Source: Arthrobacter saudimassiliensis
Lineage (GTDB): Bacteria > Actinomycetota > Actinomycetes > Actinomycetales > Micrococcaceae
Direction of reading: 5' to 3'
Assembly: GCA_900016675.1 (NCBI GenBank)
Contig: LN483071.1
Coordinates: 124,001 to 188,000 of the forward strand
Length of the DNA stretch: 64,000 nucleotides
A program made the translations under genes and the position numbers. The notes below the pieces were generated by a model. The model searched no databases. It was given only the letters and a program-made list of their open reading frames with translations, and was not told where the DNA came from. Of the stretch, positions 7,304-17,336 are shown piece by piece (the stretch's first letter is position 1; the number at the start of each line of letters is the position of its first letter).

Positions 7304-8643
7304 CGCGCACCTCCCGCGGAGGTGCCGTCGGAGCCGGCGGAAACCTCCGGCCCGGCCGGTACAAAGCTGACCCGGTCCACGCGGCGTTCCTCCATCCGCT
7401 CCACTTCAAGGATTCCGCCCGGCACCTCGACCCGGTCGCCGACCTCGGCGATCCGGCCCAGTTCGGCCATGATGAACCCGCCGACCGTCTCGTAGCCGGC
7501 CTCGTCGGGAACCTGCAGTCCCGGCACCAGGGCCGAGACCTCGTCGGGGCGCATGATGCCCGGGAAGTACCAGTTGCCGGCGGCGCTCTGGAGCACGCCC
7601 GGCTTCAGGCGGTCATGTTCGTCGGATACCTCGCCCACGATCTCCTCGACGAGGTCCTCCAAGGTGGCGACGCCGGCGGTTCCACCGTATTCGTCGAGCA
7701 CCACGGCGACCTGCAGGTTGGCGCTGCGCAGCTCGTTGAGCAGCGAATCCAGGTGCACCGTTTCGGGCACCCGGAGCACTTCGGACATGATGGCCGCGGC
7801 CGGCAGCTCCGCACGCCGGTCCCGCGGCACCGCGACCGCCTTCTTCACGTGGACGACGCCGCGCACGTCGTCGGGCGAATCGCCGAGGACGGGGAAGCGG
7901 GAGTAGCCGGTGCGCCGGGCGGCGTCGATGATGTCCTGCACCGGCTGATCGGCATCGATGGTCTCCAGGCGGATCCGCGGGGTCATCACGTCGGCCGCAG
8001 TCCGTTCGGAGAAGGAGAAGGTCCGCGAGAGGAAGGTGGCCGTGCCGGCGTCCAGGGTGCCCAGCTCGGCGGACCGGCGGACCATGGAGGACAGCTCGGC
8101 CGGGGTGCGTGCACCGCTGACCTCTTCCTTGGCCTCAAGGCCGAACAGGTGCAGGATCCGGTTCGCGAAGCCGTTCAGCAGCACGATGGCGGGACGGAAC
8201 ACGAACGTGAAGGCCAGCTGCGGACGGGCCAGGGCCTTGCCGACGGCCATCGGCTCGGCGATGGAGAGGTTCTTGGGGATGAGTTCACCCAGCAGCATGG
8301 ACAGCAGCGTCGCCAGGATCATGGCCACGACCACGGACGTCGACTGCACCGCGACCGGCGGCAGGCCCAGGGCCGCGAGCGGGGGCTGCAGCAGCCGGCC
8401 CACCGAGGGCTCCATGACGAACCCGGTCAGCAGCGTGGTGAGGGTGATGCCCAGCTGGCAGCTGGAGAGCTGCGTGGACAGCGAGGTCAGGCAGCGCAGC
8501 AGCGGTTCGGCGGCCTTGTCGCCGTTTTCCACGGCGCGGCGCACGGTGGGCTGGTCAAGGGCGACGAGCGCGAACTCGACGGCCACGAAGAACCCGGTGC
8601 CGAAGATCAGGATGAGGCCGAAGCCCAGATAAAGCCACTCCAT
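7300..8643 (-). CDS. CNNM/HlyC-type membrane protein with CorC_HlyC domain
   Basis: A 447-residue paralogue of the downstream gene, with the full domain set. The DUF21 membrane domain has 'LLGELIPKNLSIAEP' near residue 120. The CBS pair has 'ADVMTPRIRLETIDAD' and 'EYGGTAGVATLEDLVEEIV'. The C-terminal CorC_HlyC transporter-associated domain starts around 345. It is first in the two-gene unit and probably handles Mg2+ or related ions at the membrane. The start ATG at 8643 gives a direct run into the first helix ('MEWLYLGFGLILIFGTGFF'). The upstream 500 bases hold no convincing gene, so the promoter of this pair lies there. Confidence 0.87.
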   Translation of the reverse strand: MEWLYLGFGLILIFGTGFFVAVEFALVALDQPTVRRAVENGDKAAEPLLRCLTSLSTQLSSCQLGITLTTLLTGFVMEPSVGRLLQPPLAALGLPPVAVQSTSVVVAMILATLLSMLLGELIPKNLSIAEPMAVGKALARPQLAFTFVFRPAIVLLNGFANRILHLFGLEAKEEVSGARTPAELSSMVRRSAELGTLDAGTATFLSRTFSFSERTAADVMTPRIRLETIDADQPVQDIIDAARRTGYSRFPVLGDSPDDVRGVVHVKKAVAVPRDRRAELPAAAIMSEVLRVPETVHLDSLLNELRSANLQVAVVLDEYGGTAGVATLEDLVEEIVGEVSDEHDRLKPGVLQSAAGNWYFPGIMRPDEVSALVPGLQVPDEAGYETVGGFIMAELGRIAEVGDRVEVPGGILEVERMEERRVDRVSFVPAGPEVSAGSDGTSAGGAR

Positions 8644-9153
8644 CAGGCCACCGCCGCGGGCGGGGGCGTAAGCGGGGCATCAGTGCGGGGCGGGAAGGAA
8701 CCCGGACTGGAAGGCTCCGATGGTGCGCGGGAGCTGTCGCGGGCGGCGCGGGCGAAGCCGCTTCCGCCGGGGTCGGGGGTGCTGCCGGCGCTGGGCGTCC
8801 CGGTGCCGGTTTCGGCTGAACGGGACGCGGGCCGGCGTCTGGAATAACTGTCCATAGACGCACAACTCTACAGTGTCGACCCTGCGCCGCGACAGGTTCT
8901 TTCCGGCAGGCGCGGCCGCCACAGGCGCCCGTCCGCGGCCCCGAAAATGGCGCCGCCGTCCGCGCTTTGGCATCCGGAGGCGCAGCCGCCACGCCTCTGT
9001 GGGGGATTAGCCAGTTCTTGTCAACTGTCACTAGACTGTCAGGAGGTCTCGGTCACTGCGCACCGGGCGCATACCGGCAAGTCTTGAGGCGCACGTCCTC
9101 GGAACAGGCTGCCGCAAGGGCAAAAGGCAACTCATGGAAGAGGCGTATAACCA
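8644..9153. other. Intergenic region between CNNM pair and kgd
   Basis: About 510 bases without a convincing gene; short frames here encode Pro/Ser/Arg-rich text without homology. It separates divergent transcripts. Near the kgd side there are three TGTCA words at 9019-9023, 9026-9030 and 9037-9041. Two belong to exact ACTGTCA copies 11 bases apart, and a TAGACT that could serve as a -10 is at 9032-9037. I see no other structured element. Confidence 0.5.
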
Positions 9154-12100
9154 GTGCCAAACCAATTTAGCCACCGTCTACCGGAGGAATTCGGGGGCAA
9201 CGAGTGGCTGGTCGACGAGCTGTACGAGCAGTTTCTGAAGGACCGGAACTCGGTTGACAAGAAGTGGTGGAGCATCTTCGACTCCTTCAAGGAGGAGGAC
9301 GGGCAGGCCGACGGCGGCGGCTCATCCTCCGCAGGCGGGAACGGCACCGCCGCCGCCTCGAAGCAGGAGTCGAACCCGCCCACCCGCCAGCTGCCGGTGG
9401 TGAAGAGCGAGCAGGCCGCGCCCAAGGCCTCCGGCGAGTCCCCCGCAGCGGCCCAGCAGTCCGGCCGTCCCCCGGTGGCCAAGGAGCCGGCGGCCGACGC
9501 CGCGCCGGCCGCCAAGGGCCGCCCCTCCGCCGCCGAGGCCGCCGCAGCCTCGAAGCCCGAGACCAAGGGCGCGCCGATTCCGGCCCAGCTGCCGAAGTCC
9601 GCGCCGAACAGCCAGACCGAAGAGGACAAGGTCACCGTCCTGCGCGGCCCGGCCAAGGCCATCGCCACGAACATGGACCTGAGCCTCAGCGTCCCGACGG
9701 CCACCACCGTGCGCGCCGTCCCCGCCAAGCTGCTGATCGACAACCGGATCGTCATCAACAGCCACCTGGCCCGGGCCCGCGGCGGCAAGGTCTCGTTCAC
9801 CCATCTGCTGGGCTACGCGATCATCCGCGCCGCCGCGCAGTTCCCGTCCATGAACGTCTACTACGACGAGATCGACGGCAAGCCCACGGCGGTGCAGCCG
9901 GCCCACATCAACTTCGGCCTGGCCATCGACATGCCCAAGCCCGATGGAACCCGCCTGCTGGTGGTGCCCAACATCAAGAAGGCCGAAACCCTGAACTTCT
10001 CCGAGTTCTGGCAGGCCTACGAGGACATCGTCAAGCGCGCCCGCGCCGGCAAGCTGACCGCCGACGACTACAAGGGCACCACGATCTCCCTGACCAACCC
10101 GGGCGGCATCGGCACCGTCCACTCGGTGCCCCGCCTCTCGAAGGGCCAGGCCGCCATCATCGGCGCCGGCGCCCTCGAGTACCCGGCCGAGTTCCAGGGC
10201 TCCAACGAAAAGGTCCTGGCCCGCAACGCCGTCAGCAAGATCATCACGCTGACCTCCACCTATGACCACCGGGTCATCCAGGGCGCCGGCAGCGGCGAGT
10301 TCCTGAAGATCATCCACCAGCTGCTGCTGGGCGAGCAGGGCTTCTACGACGAGATCTTCGAGTCGCTGCGGATCCCCTACGAGCCCGTGCGCTGGAGCCC
10401 GGACATCCAGGTCAACCCCGAAGAGCAGATCAACAAGGTCGCCCGGATCCAGCAGCTGATCCACGCCTACCGGGTCCGCGGCCACCTGATGGCCGACACC
10501 AACCCGCTGGAGTACGTGCAGCGCCGCCACGCGGACCTGGACATCCTCAACCACGGCCTGACCCTCTGGGACCTCGACCGTGAATGGCCGACCGGCGGGT
10601 TCGGCGGCAAGCCGATGCTCAAGCTCCGGGACATCCTGGGCGTGCTGCGCGACGCGTACTGCCGCACCATGGGCGTGGAGTACATGCACCTGCAGAACCC
10701 CGAGGAACGCGAGTGGTTCCAGGACCGGCTCGAGGCGCCCTACAGCAAGCCGACCCGCGATGAGCAGCTGCGCATCCTGAGCAAGCTCAACGCCGCCGAG
10801 GCCTTCGAAACGTTCCTGCAGACCAAGTTCGTGGGCCAGAAGCGCTTCTCCCTGGAGGGCGGCGAATCCCTGATCCCGCTGCTGGACTCCGTCCTCTCCG
10901 ATGCCGCCGAGGCCGGCATGGAGGAAGTCGGCATCGGCATGGCGCACCGCGGCCGCCTGAACGTGCTCACCAACATCGCCGGCAAGACCTACGCACAGGT
11001 CTTCCGCGAGTTCGAGGGCATCCAGGATCCGCGCAGCGTCCAGGGCTCCGGCGACGTGAAGTACCACCTGGGCACCGAGGGAACCTTCACCTCCGACTCG
11101 GGCAAGACCACCAAGGTCTACCTGGCGGCCAATCCCTCGCACCTCGAAGCGGTGGACCCGGTGCTCGAAGGCATCATCCGCGCCAAGCAGGACCGGCTGG
11201 ACCAGGGCGACGAGTTCCCCGTCCTGCCGATCCTCATTCACGGCGACGCCGCCTTCGCCGGACAGGGAGTGGTCGCCGAGACCCTCAACCTGTCGCAGCT
11301 GCGCGGCTACCGCACCGGCGGAACGGTCCACGTGGTGGTCAACAACCAGGTCGGCTTCACCACCGCCCCCACCTCGTCGCGTTCCTCCGTGTACGCCACC
11401 GATGTGGCCAAGATGGTCCAGGCGCCCATCTTCCACGTCAACGGCGACGACCCCGAGGCCGTGGTCCGGGTGGCCCAGCTGGCCTTCGAGTACCGCCAGC
11501 GGTTCAACAAGGACGTCGTCATCGACATGGTCTGCTACCGCCGGCGCGGGCACAACGAGGGCGACGACCCGTCGATGACCCAGCCGATGATGTACAGCCT
11601 GATCGAGGCCAAGCGCTCGGTGCGCAAGCTCTACACCGAGTCCCTGATCGGCCGCGGCGACATCAGCCAGGAAGAGGCGGAGCAGGCGCTGCGCGACTAC
11701 CAGGGCCGGCTGGAGCGCGTCTTCGCCGAAACCCACGCGGCGCAGACCTCCCCGATCCCGGTGATCACCAAGGACACCGAGGCCGTTTCCGACCTGGAGC
11801 GCCCCGCCGCGCAGCAGGAAGGCAACAGCATCGTCTCCCCGGCGACCACGGCGATCGCTCCCGAGACCCTGGCGCACATCGGCAAGGCCCACCTTGCCGT
11901 GCCGGAGGGCTTCACCGTGCACCCGAAGCTCAAGGCCCTGCTTGAAAAGCGCGAGCAGATGTCCCGCAACGGCGGCATCGACTGGGGCTTCGCCGAGGTT
12001 GCGGCCTTCGGTTCGCTGCTGATGGAGGGCGTGCCGGTCCGGCTCGCCGGCCAGGACTCGCGCCGCGGCACCTTCACCCAGCGCCACGCGGTCTTCCACG

Positions 12101-12999
12101 ACCGGGTGACCGGAGCCGAGTGGACGCCTCTGGCCGAGCTCGACCCGAACCAGGCCAAGCTGTGGATCTACGATTCCCTGCTGTCCGAATACGCCGCCCT
12201 CGGCTTCGAGTACGGCTACTCGGTGGAGCGCCCGGACGCCCTGGTGCTCTGGGAGGCCCAGTTCGGCGACTTCGTCAACGGCGCGCAGACGGTGATCGAT
12301 GAGTTCATCTCCTCCGCGGAGCAGAAGTGGGGCCAGCGGTCCTCGCTGGTCATGCTGCTGCCGCACGGCTACGAAGGCCAGGGCCCGGACCACTCCTCCG
12401 GACGCATCGAGCGCTTCCTGCAGCTGTGCGCCGAGGACAACATGATCGTGGCCAACCCCTCCAACGGCGCCTCGCACTTCCACCTGCTGCGCCGCCAGGC
12501 CTACAGCCGTCCGCGGAAGCCGCTGATCGTGTTCACGCCCAAGCAGCTGCTGCGCCTGAAGGCCGCCGCCACCTCGGTGGAGGACTTCACCCAGGGCGAC
12601 TTCCAGCCGGTGATCCCCGAGCACGCCGAGCTCGACGCGAACGCCGTCGACCGGGTGCTGCTGGTCTCCGGCCGCCTGTACTACGACCTCCTGGCCCAGC
12701 GCCAGAAGGCCGGCGACGACAAGACGGCCATCGTCCGCGTGGAGCAGCTGTACCCGCTGCCCCTGGCCGAGATCCGTGCAGCCGTGGAGAAGTACCCGAA
12801 CGCCGAACTTGTCTGGGCGCAGGACGAGCCCGCCAACCAGGGTCCGTGGCCCTTCATCGGCCTCAACCTGGCACCCGAGCTGGACCGGCGCCTGCGCCTG
12901 GTGTCCCGCCCGGCCTCGGCGGCCACGTCCACCGGCTCCGCCAAGCGGCACGCCGTGGAGCAGGACATCCTGGTTCGGAAGGCATTCGAACGCCAGTAG
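9154..12999 (+). CDS. kgd: Multifunctional 2-oxoglutarate metabolism enzyme (KGD/OdhA type)
   Basis: The 1281-residue protein joins three parts. A short N-terminal E1-tail-like segment (residues 1-45, '[17 protein letters not shown]') is followed by an Ala/Pro/Lys-rich linker (about 50-150). An E2 succinyltransferase-like core (about 160-400) ends in '[15 protein letters not shown]'. The E1 2-oxoglutarate dehydrogenase part (about 440-1281) has '[19 protein letters not shown]' in the thiamine diphosphate site. No lipoyl domain is present, as in mycobacterial Kgd and corynebacterial OdhA. It decarboxylates 2-oxoglutarate in the TCA cycle and works with AceF and Lpd. GTG at 9154 is chosen because it gives the family start '[18 protein letters not shown]' and has a GGAAGAGG site. 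The mycobacterial regulator GarA is not in the window. Confidence 0.95.
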   Translation: MPNQFSHRLPEEFGGNEWLVDELYEQFLKDRNSVDKKWWSIFDSFKEEDGQADGGGSSSAGGNGTAAASKQESNPPTRQLPVVKSEQAAPKASGESPAAAQQSGRPPVAKEPAADAAPAAKGRPSAAEAAAASKPETKGAPIPAQLPKSAPNSQTEEDKVTVLRGPAKAIATNMDLSLSVPTATTVRAVPAKLLIDNRIVINSHLARARGGKVSFTHLLGYAIIRAAAQFPSMNVYYDEIDGKPTAVQPAHINFGLAIDMPKPDGTRLLVVPNIKKAETLNFSEFWQAYEDIVKRARAGKLTADDYKGTTISLTNPGGIGTVHSVPRLSKGQAAIIGAGALEYPAEFQGSNEKVLARNAVSKIITLTSTYDHRVIQGAGSGEFLKIIHQLLLGEQGFYDEIFESLRIPYEPVRWSPDIQVNPEEQINKVARIQQLIHAYRVRGHLMADTNPLEYVQRRHADLDILNHGLTLWDLDREWPTGGFGGKPMLKLRDILGVLRDAYCRTMGVEYMHLQNPEEREWFQDRLEAPYSKPTRDEQLRILSKLNAAEAFETFLQTKFVGQKRFSLEGGESLIPLLDSVLSDAAEAGMEEVGIGMAHRGRLNVLTNIAGKTYAQVFREFEGIQDPRSVQGSGDVKYHLGTEGTFTSDSGKTTKVYLAANPSHLEAVDPVLEGIIRAKQDRLDQGDEFPVLPILIHGDAAFAGQGVVAETLNLSQLRGYRTGGTVHVVVNNQVGFTTAPTSSRSSVYATDVAKMVQAPIFHVNGDDPEAVVRVAQLAFEYRQRFNKDVVIDMVCYRRRGHNEGDDPSMTQPMMYSLIEAKRSVRKLYTESLIGRGDISQEEAEQALRDYQGRLERVFAETHAAQTSPIPVITKDTEAVSDLERPAAQQEGNSIVSPATTAIAPETLAHIGKAHLAVPEGFTVHPKLKALLEKREQMSRNGGIDWGFAEVAAFGSLLMEGVPVRLAGQDSRRGTFTQRHAVFHDRVTGAEWTPLAELDPNQAKLWIYDSLLSEYAALGFEYGYSVERPDALVLWEAQFGDFVNGAQTVIDEFISSAEQKWGQRSSLVMLLPHGYEGQGPDHSSGRIERFLQLCAEDNMIVANPSNGASHFHLLRRQAYSRPRKPLIVFTPKQLLRLKAAATSVEDFTQGDFQPVIPEHAELDANAVDRVLLVSGRLYYDLLAQRQKAGDDKTAIVRVEQLYPLPLAEIRAAVEKYPNAELVWAQDEPANQGPWPFIGLNLAPELDRRLRLVSRPASAATSTGSAKRHAVEQDILVRKAFERQ

Positions 13000-13010
13000 C
13001 CGGCTGATCC

Positions 13011-13041
13011 GCGGGCGGGGTGCCACCGGCACCCCGCCCGC
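13011..13041 (+). terminator. Hairpin after kgd
   Basis: Two perfectly complementary 14-base GC-rich arms (13011-13024 and 13028-13041) with a 3-base loop sit 12 bases after the kgd stop. No T-run follows, so it is an actinobacterial-style terminator or an mRNA 3'-end stabiliser. Confidence 0.6.
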
Positions 13042-13075
13042 GGCGCAGGAAGCCTCGGAGCGGAAAAGGGAGCTA

Positions 13076-13675
13076 GTGGAACAACGCAGAATCAGGCTCG
13101 CAGCAGTCGGAGACGAACTGCTCGCCGGCCACGGAGACCCCCGGGCACTGGGCTGGATCGGCCGGGTGCTGGCGCGTACGACGCCGGAAAACGCCACCCT
13201 GCAGGCCTATACGCTGGCGGCGCCCGCGGAAGGCACCGAAGCGCTCGCGAACCGGTGGCTCCAGGAGGCCGGGCGCAGGTTTGACGACGGCTGTGAAAAC
13301 CGGCTGGTCATCGGCCTGTCCGGACGCGACCTCGACCTGGACCTGACCACCGCGCGGAGCCGCCTGAACCTGGCGAACATCCTCGACGGCGCCGCGCAGA
13401 TGAGCATCAAGGTGTTCGTCGTCGGTCCTCCCCCGGGCCTGGACCCCGAGCGGAACCGTCGGCTCGCGGACCTCTCCGCCGCCTTCGGCGACGTGACCAC
13501 CCGGCGCAAGCACGTCTACGTCGACACCCTGACCCCGCTGATCAACCACGAACAGTGGCGCAGCGACCTGGCGGCGAACGGCGGCACTCCCGGACAGGCC
13601 GGGTACGGCCTGATGGCCTGGCTGGTGCTGCACCGCGGCTGGTACCGGTGGCTGGACCTGCCCGACATGAACTGA
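13076..13675 (+). CDS. SGNH/GDSL-like protein lacking the catalytic Ser
   Basis: The 199-residue protein resembles cytoplasmic GDSL/SGNH esterases: block I reads 'AVGDELLAGHGDPRALGW', and the C-terminal block 'GGTPGQAGYGLMAWLVL' resembles the usual D-x-x-H-P region. In block I the nucleophile position (Ser of GDSL) is Glu, and in the C-terminal block the expected His before Pro is Thr. Standard Ser-His esterase chemistry therefore looks lost, and the protein may be a binding protein or use other chemistry. GTG at 13076 follows an AAAAGGGA site; a longer open frame running back into kgd is not supported. It lies between two GC hairpins and may have its own promoter or read through from kgd. 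Confidence 0.72.
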   Translation: MEQRRIRLAAVGDELLAGHGDPRALGWIGRVLARTTPENATLQAYTLAAPAEGTEALANRWLQEAGRRFDDGCENRLVIGLSGRDLDLDLTTARSRLNLANILDGAAQMSIKVFVVGPPPGLDPERNRRLADLSAAFGDVTTRRKHVYVDTLTPLINHEQWRSDLAANGGTPGQAGYGLMAWLVLHRGWYRWLDLPDMN

Positions 13676-13703
13676 GCCTTTCCGCCGCCGCGGCACGGCT
13701 GAC

Positions 13704-13744
13704 GCAGAGGGACCCCCGGACGCATCGTCCGGGGGTCCCTCTGC
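13704..13744 (+). terminator. Hairpin after SGNH-like gene
   Basis: An 18-base perfect stem (13704-13721 with 13727-13744) with a 5-base loop lies 28 bases after the stop codon. No T-tract follows. It separates the kgd-SGNH unit from the peptide transporter operon. Confidence 0.7.
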
Positions 13745-13916
13745 GCTGCCCGGCGGCCACCGGGTACACATAACGATCGGTTAACAACGGCTAACAGTTT
13801 TCTCGGCCGAAACATTTACTGGCTACGCTTCTTCCCATGTGGCGTCCATCACGGGCGCCTTCATGGGGGGACCGCCACAGGGGGTTCCTGACGCTCACCA
13901 TCAGTTAGGACTACGA

Positions 13917-15674
13917 ATGCGTACAAAGCGCACGGCGGCCGTTGCCGCCCTCTCCGTTGGCGCGCTGTTCCTGGGCGCCTGCGGCTCGGCCGGCGGAAAC
14001 AACGATGCCGCCGAAAGCGAAGGCGGCAACGAGAACATCGCCTCGACGATCAACATCGCCATCAGCCAGGCACCCGATGCCTACAACAGCAACACCTCGA
14101 ACGCCAACAGCGTCTACAACACGTACGTCACCAACCTGACGATGAGCAACTTCGCCGCCATGAACAGCGATGGCGAACTGACCCCGAACCCCGACATGGG
14201 TTCATACGAAAAGGTCAGCGAGGATCCGCTCACGATCAAGTACACGATCCACGAAGACGCGGTCTGGTCCGACGGCACGCCCATCGACTTCGACGACTAC
14301 CTGCTCGACTGGGCCTCCCGCTCCGGCAAGTTCCTCAACGGCGAGGAAGACATTTTCCAGCCCGCCTCCAACAACGGCTACTCCCAGATCGAAAAGCCCG
14401 AAGGCAGCGCCGGGGACAAGGAATTCACCTTCGTGTTCACCGAGCCCTACGTGGACTGGGAAGCGCTGCTCACCGAGCCCGTCATGCCGGCGCACATTGC
14501 CGCCGAGCAGGCCGGCCTGAGCGTCGAGAACAACGGCGAGGCCCTCGTCGAGGCCATCCAGAACGACGACATCGAGGCCCTGACGCCGGTCGCCGAGTTC
14601 TGGAACAGCGGCTGGAACTTCGCCGATGCCGAGCTCTCCAGCATCCCCGACACCGCCCTCATGCCCGCCTCCGGCCCCTACAAGATGGAAACCGGCAGCA
14701 ACGGCAACCTGACCCTGGTCAAGAACGACCAGTACTGGGGCGAGCGGGCCGGCAAGACCGACACCATCGTCTTCAAGGCCATCGAGGACACCGAGGCCGT
14801 GCAGGCGCTGCAGAACGGCGACGTCGACGTCATCGAGCCCTCCGGCCCGACCGTCGACACCAAGACGCAGCTCGAGGCGATTGACGGCATCGAGCTTGAG
14901 GTCGGCAGCCAGATGACCTTCAGCCACATCGACTTCGACCAGCGCCCGGGCGCCGTCTTCGAGGACCTGGCAGTCCGCCAGGCCTTCGCCAAGTGCACCC
15001 CGCGCCAGGAAATCGTCGACAAGTTCCTCAAGCCCGTCGACCCCGAGGGCGTCGTGATGGACCTGCGCGAGTTCCAGCCGTCCAGCCCGGAGTACGAAGA
15101 GGTCCTGGAGGCCGTGCCGACGGCCGCCGAGTACAAGGACGTCGACGTCGAGGGGGCCAAGGCCCTGCTCGAAGAGGCCGGCAAGACCGCTCCCGTGGAT
15201 GTGCGCCTGATGTTCTCCGCCTCCAGCCAGGTCCGTGCCGACATCACCGCGCTGATCAAGAACTCCTGCGACAAGGCCGGGTTCAACATCATCGCCCAGC
15301 CGGACGCCGAGTGGACGTCCAAGCTCGATGAGCCGGGCGCCTGGGATGCCGCCCTGTTCGCCTGGGCCGGCTCCGGCCTGATCGCCAGCGGCGAATCCAT
15401 CTACATCTCCGAGGGCGTCCAGAACTACGGCGACTTCAGCAACGAGGAAGTCGACCGGCTCTGGAGCGAAGTGGTGACGCTGACCGACGCCTCCGAGGCC
15501 GTGGAGCTGAAGAAGGGCATTGAAGAGGCCCTGTGGTCGGACATGTACAACGTGGTCCTCTACGCCAACCCGGGCCTCGTTGCCTACAACTCCAACATGG
15601 AGGGCGTGAAGTACAACCCCACCCAGACCGGCATCACCTGGAATGCCTACGAGTGGACCAAGAGCAACGGCTAG
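13917..15674 (+). CDS. Peptide ABC transporter substrate-binding lipoprotein
   Basis: A 585-residue family 5 extracellular solute-binding protein (OppA/DppA type). The signal peptide 'MRTKRTAAVAALSVGALFLG' ends at lipobox 'LGAC' (Cys22). The mature protein shows the family text 'YTIHEDAVWSDGTPIDFDDY' and 'ASGPYKMETGSNGNLTLVKN'. It would bind oligopeptides or similar solutes outside the cell for the permeases encoded downstream. ATG at 13917 has an AGGA site and begins the signal peptide; the frame is open 26 codons further up but without support. The 170 bases upstream after the hairpin carry AT-rich text around 13770-13825, a likely promoter region. A hairpin after the gene probably keeps its mRNA more abundant than that of the permeases. 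Confidence 0.9.
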   Translation: MRTKRTAAVAALSVGALFLGACGSAGGNNDAAESEGGNENIASTINIAISQAPDAYNSNTSNANSVYNTYVTNLTMSNFAAMNSDGELTPNPDMGSYEKVSEDPLTIKYTIHEDAVWSDGTPIDFDDYLLDWASRSGKFLNGEEDIFQPASNNGYSQIEKPEGSAGDKEFTFVFTEPYVDWEALLTEPVMPAHIAAEQAGLSVENNGEALVEAIQNDDIEALTPVAEFWNSGWNFADAELSSIPDTALMPASGPYKMETGSNGNLTLVKNDQYWGERAGKTDTIVFKAIEDTEAVQALQNGDVDVIEPSGPTVDTKTQLEAIDGIELEVGSQMTFSHIDFDQRPGAVFEDLAVRQAFAKCTPRQEIVDKFLKPVDPEGVVMDLREFQPSSPEYEEVLEAVPTAAEYKDVDVEGAKALLEEAGKTAPVDVRLMFSASSQVRADITALIKNSCDKAGFNIIAQPDAEWTSKLDEPGAWDAALFAWAGSGLIASGESIYISEGVQNYGDFSNEEVDRLWSEVVTLTDASEAVELKKGIEEALWSDMYNVVLYANPGLVAYNSNMEGVKYNPTQTGITWNAYEWTKSNG

Positions 15675-15701
15675 CCTTTCCGGGCAGCTGATCCAGCAAA
15701 G

Positions 15702-15738
15702 CGGGGATGGGCAGGCCATTCGGGTCTGCCCATTCCCG
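15702..15738 (+). terminator. Attenuator hairpin between binding protein and permease genes
   Basis: The arms 15702-15717 and 15722-15738 pair with two G-U wobbles across an ATTC loop, followed by TTTCCC. Such partial terminators or stabilisers are common after substrate-binding protein genes, where more binder than permease is needed. Confidence 0.55.
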
Positions 15739-15791
15739 TTTCCCGCGCACACCCCCGGCGCGGACCTGCACCATTCCCTAGGAGCCTTCCG

Positions 15792-17324
15792 GTGTTCTTC
15801 TTCATCCTCAGAAGAACGGTGACCTCGTTCTTCATCCTGCTGGCCGCAACGGCCCTCATGTTCGTCCTCGCCGTCAATTCCGGCGACCCCCTGCACGACC
15901 TCATTGAACTGCAAAGCAGCGACCGTGAGTCGCGTATCGCCGCCCGTACGGCCGCCATGAACCTCGACGAGCCCGTCCACATCCGCTACCTGCTCTGGCT
16001 GCAGGAGATCGGGCGCTGCGTGGTGCCCGGCGGAGCGCAGTGCACGCTCGGCCTGGACCGCTCCAGCAATCCGGTCCTGCCCCAGCTGGTCAACGCCATG
16101 GGCTCGACCTTCCGCCTGGTGGTCGTGGCCACGATCATCGCGATCCTGCTCGGCGTCATCACCGGCATGGTCACCGCGCTGCGCCAGTACAGCACCTTCG
16201 ACTACTCGGTGACGTTCCTGGCGTTCCTGCTCTTCTCCATGCCGGTCTTCTGGCTCTCCACCCTCCTGAAGCAGTACCTGGCCATCGACCTGAACTCCTG
16301 GCTTGGCAATCCGGTGATGTCCTATCTGCAGATACTCCTGGTCGGCGCCGTGGTGGGCGTCATCTGGACGGTGATCGTCGGCGGGAACGCCCGGCGCCGC
16401 CTCACCGTGTTCGGCATCGCGACGGCGGCCACGGCCGCCATCCTGTTGATCCTGCTGACCACCAACTGGTTCCGGGACCCCGGGCTCGGTCCCGTCGGCG
16501 TGCTGCTCAGCTCGCTGGGCCTGGCCCTGGCCGCGGTCAGCCTGTTCTCCGGGATGCGGCGGCGCGAGGTGCTCCGATCCGCGCTGGTGACCGTGGCCGT
16601 GGGCTTCGCCGCCTACTTCCTGACCATGGGCCTGCTCGAGGATCCGAACTGGCTGGTCATCGCCGCCCTCGCCGTCGTCACCGTCGGTGTCTCGCTGCTG
16701 ATCGGGCACCTGCTCGGCGGGCCCTACGCTCGGCTTGCACGCCGGGTGAGCGTCGTCGCGGGCCTGGGCACGGGCTTCTTCATCTTCCTGGACCACCTGC
16801 TCTCGGCGTACAGCTCGCTGTCCCGCAAGAACGGCGGCCGGCCCATTCCGACCACCGGTTCCGAGACGCCGAACCTGCGGGGAACCTTCTGGGAGGTCCA
16901 GCTCGACTACGTGCTGTACCTGGCGCTGCCCACGGTGGCGCTGACCCTGATCTCGTTTGCCCTGTACACCCGGTACACCCGGGCCAGCCAGCTCGACGTC
17001 ATGAACCAGGACTACATCCGCACCGCACGGGCCAAGGGCCTCAGCGAGCGGACCGTGGTGGTCAAGCACGCCTTCCGGAACGCCCTGATTCCCATCACGA
17101 CCCTCGTGGCGGTGGACTTCGCCGCCGTCCTCGGCGGTGCCGTCGTCACCGAGAACGTGTTCGGCTGGAACGGCATGGGCAGCCTGTTCGTCAACGGCCT
17201 GAACAATGTCGATCCGAACGTGATCATGGCGTTCTTCCTGGTGACGGGCGCGGCGGCGGTGCTGTTCAACATGCTCGCCGACATCGCCTACGCCTTCCTC
17301 GATCCGCGCATCACCCTGAACTAG
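15792..17324 (+). CDS. Peptide ABC transporter permease, OppB type, extended
   Basis: A 510-residue membrane protein. The family parts are the N-terminal helix 'RRTVTSFFILLAATALMFVL', the 'GSTFRLVVVATIIAILLGV' helix, and the C-terminal binding-protein-dependent transport domain with the EAA-like loop 'YIRTARAKGLSERTVVVKHA'. Typical OppB/DppB proteins are about 310-340 residues. Here about 150-170 extra residues, very hydrophobic and with several predicted helices, sit roughly at residues 180-345 between the third and fourth core helices. Long versions are known in actinobacteria. GTG at 15792 follows an AGGAGCC site. It forms the transmembrane pore with the next gene; the gap is 12 bases. Confidence 0.88.
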   Translation: MFFFILRRTVTSFFILLAATALMFVLAVNSGDPLHDLIELQSSDRESRIAARTAAMNLDEPVHIRYLLWLQEIGRCVVPGGAQCTLGLDRSSNPVLPQLVNAMGSTFRLVVVATIIAILLGVITGMVTALRQYSTFDYSVTFLAFLLFSMPVFWLSTLLKQYLAIDLNSWLGNPVMSYLQILLVGAVVGVIWTVIVGGNARRRLTVFGIATAATAAILLILLTTNWFRDPGLGPVGVLLSSLGLALAAVSLFSGMRRREVLRSALVTVAVGFAAYFLTMGLLEDPNWLVIAALAVVTVGVSLLIGHLLGGPYARLARRVSVVAGLGTGFFIFLDHLLSAYSSLSRKNGGRPIPTTGSETPNLRGTFWEVQLDYVLYLALPTVALTLISFALYTRYTRASQLDVMNQDYIRTARAKGLSERTVVVKHAFRNALIPITTLVAVDFAAVLGGAVVTENVFGWNGMGSLFVNGLNNVDPNVIMAFFLVTGAAAVLFNMLADIAYAFLDPRITLN

Positions 17325-17336
17325 CAGGCGGAAGAA

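Noticed and set aside
8643-8855. A 70-residue Pro/Ser-rich minus-strand frame just upstream of the CNNM gene
   Set aside because: Low complexity with no ribosome-binding site or homology; its stop overlapping the next start appears to be chance.
9322-13197. A 1291-residue open frame antisense to kgd
   Set aside because: It is the mirror of kgd codon bias in a GC-rich genome; its text is Gly/Ala/Arg/Val/Leu-rich and matches no family, while kgd itself is certain.
14202-17069. A 955-residue minus-strand frame across the peptide transporter genes
   Set aside because: Antisense to well-recognised transporter genes, with no recognisable domains.
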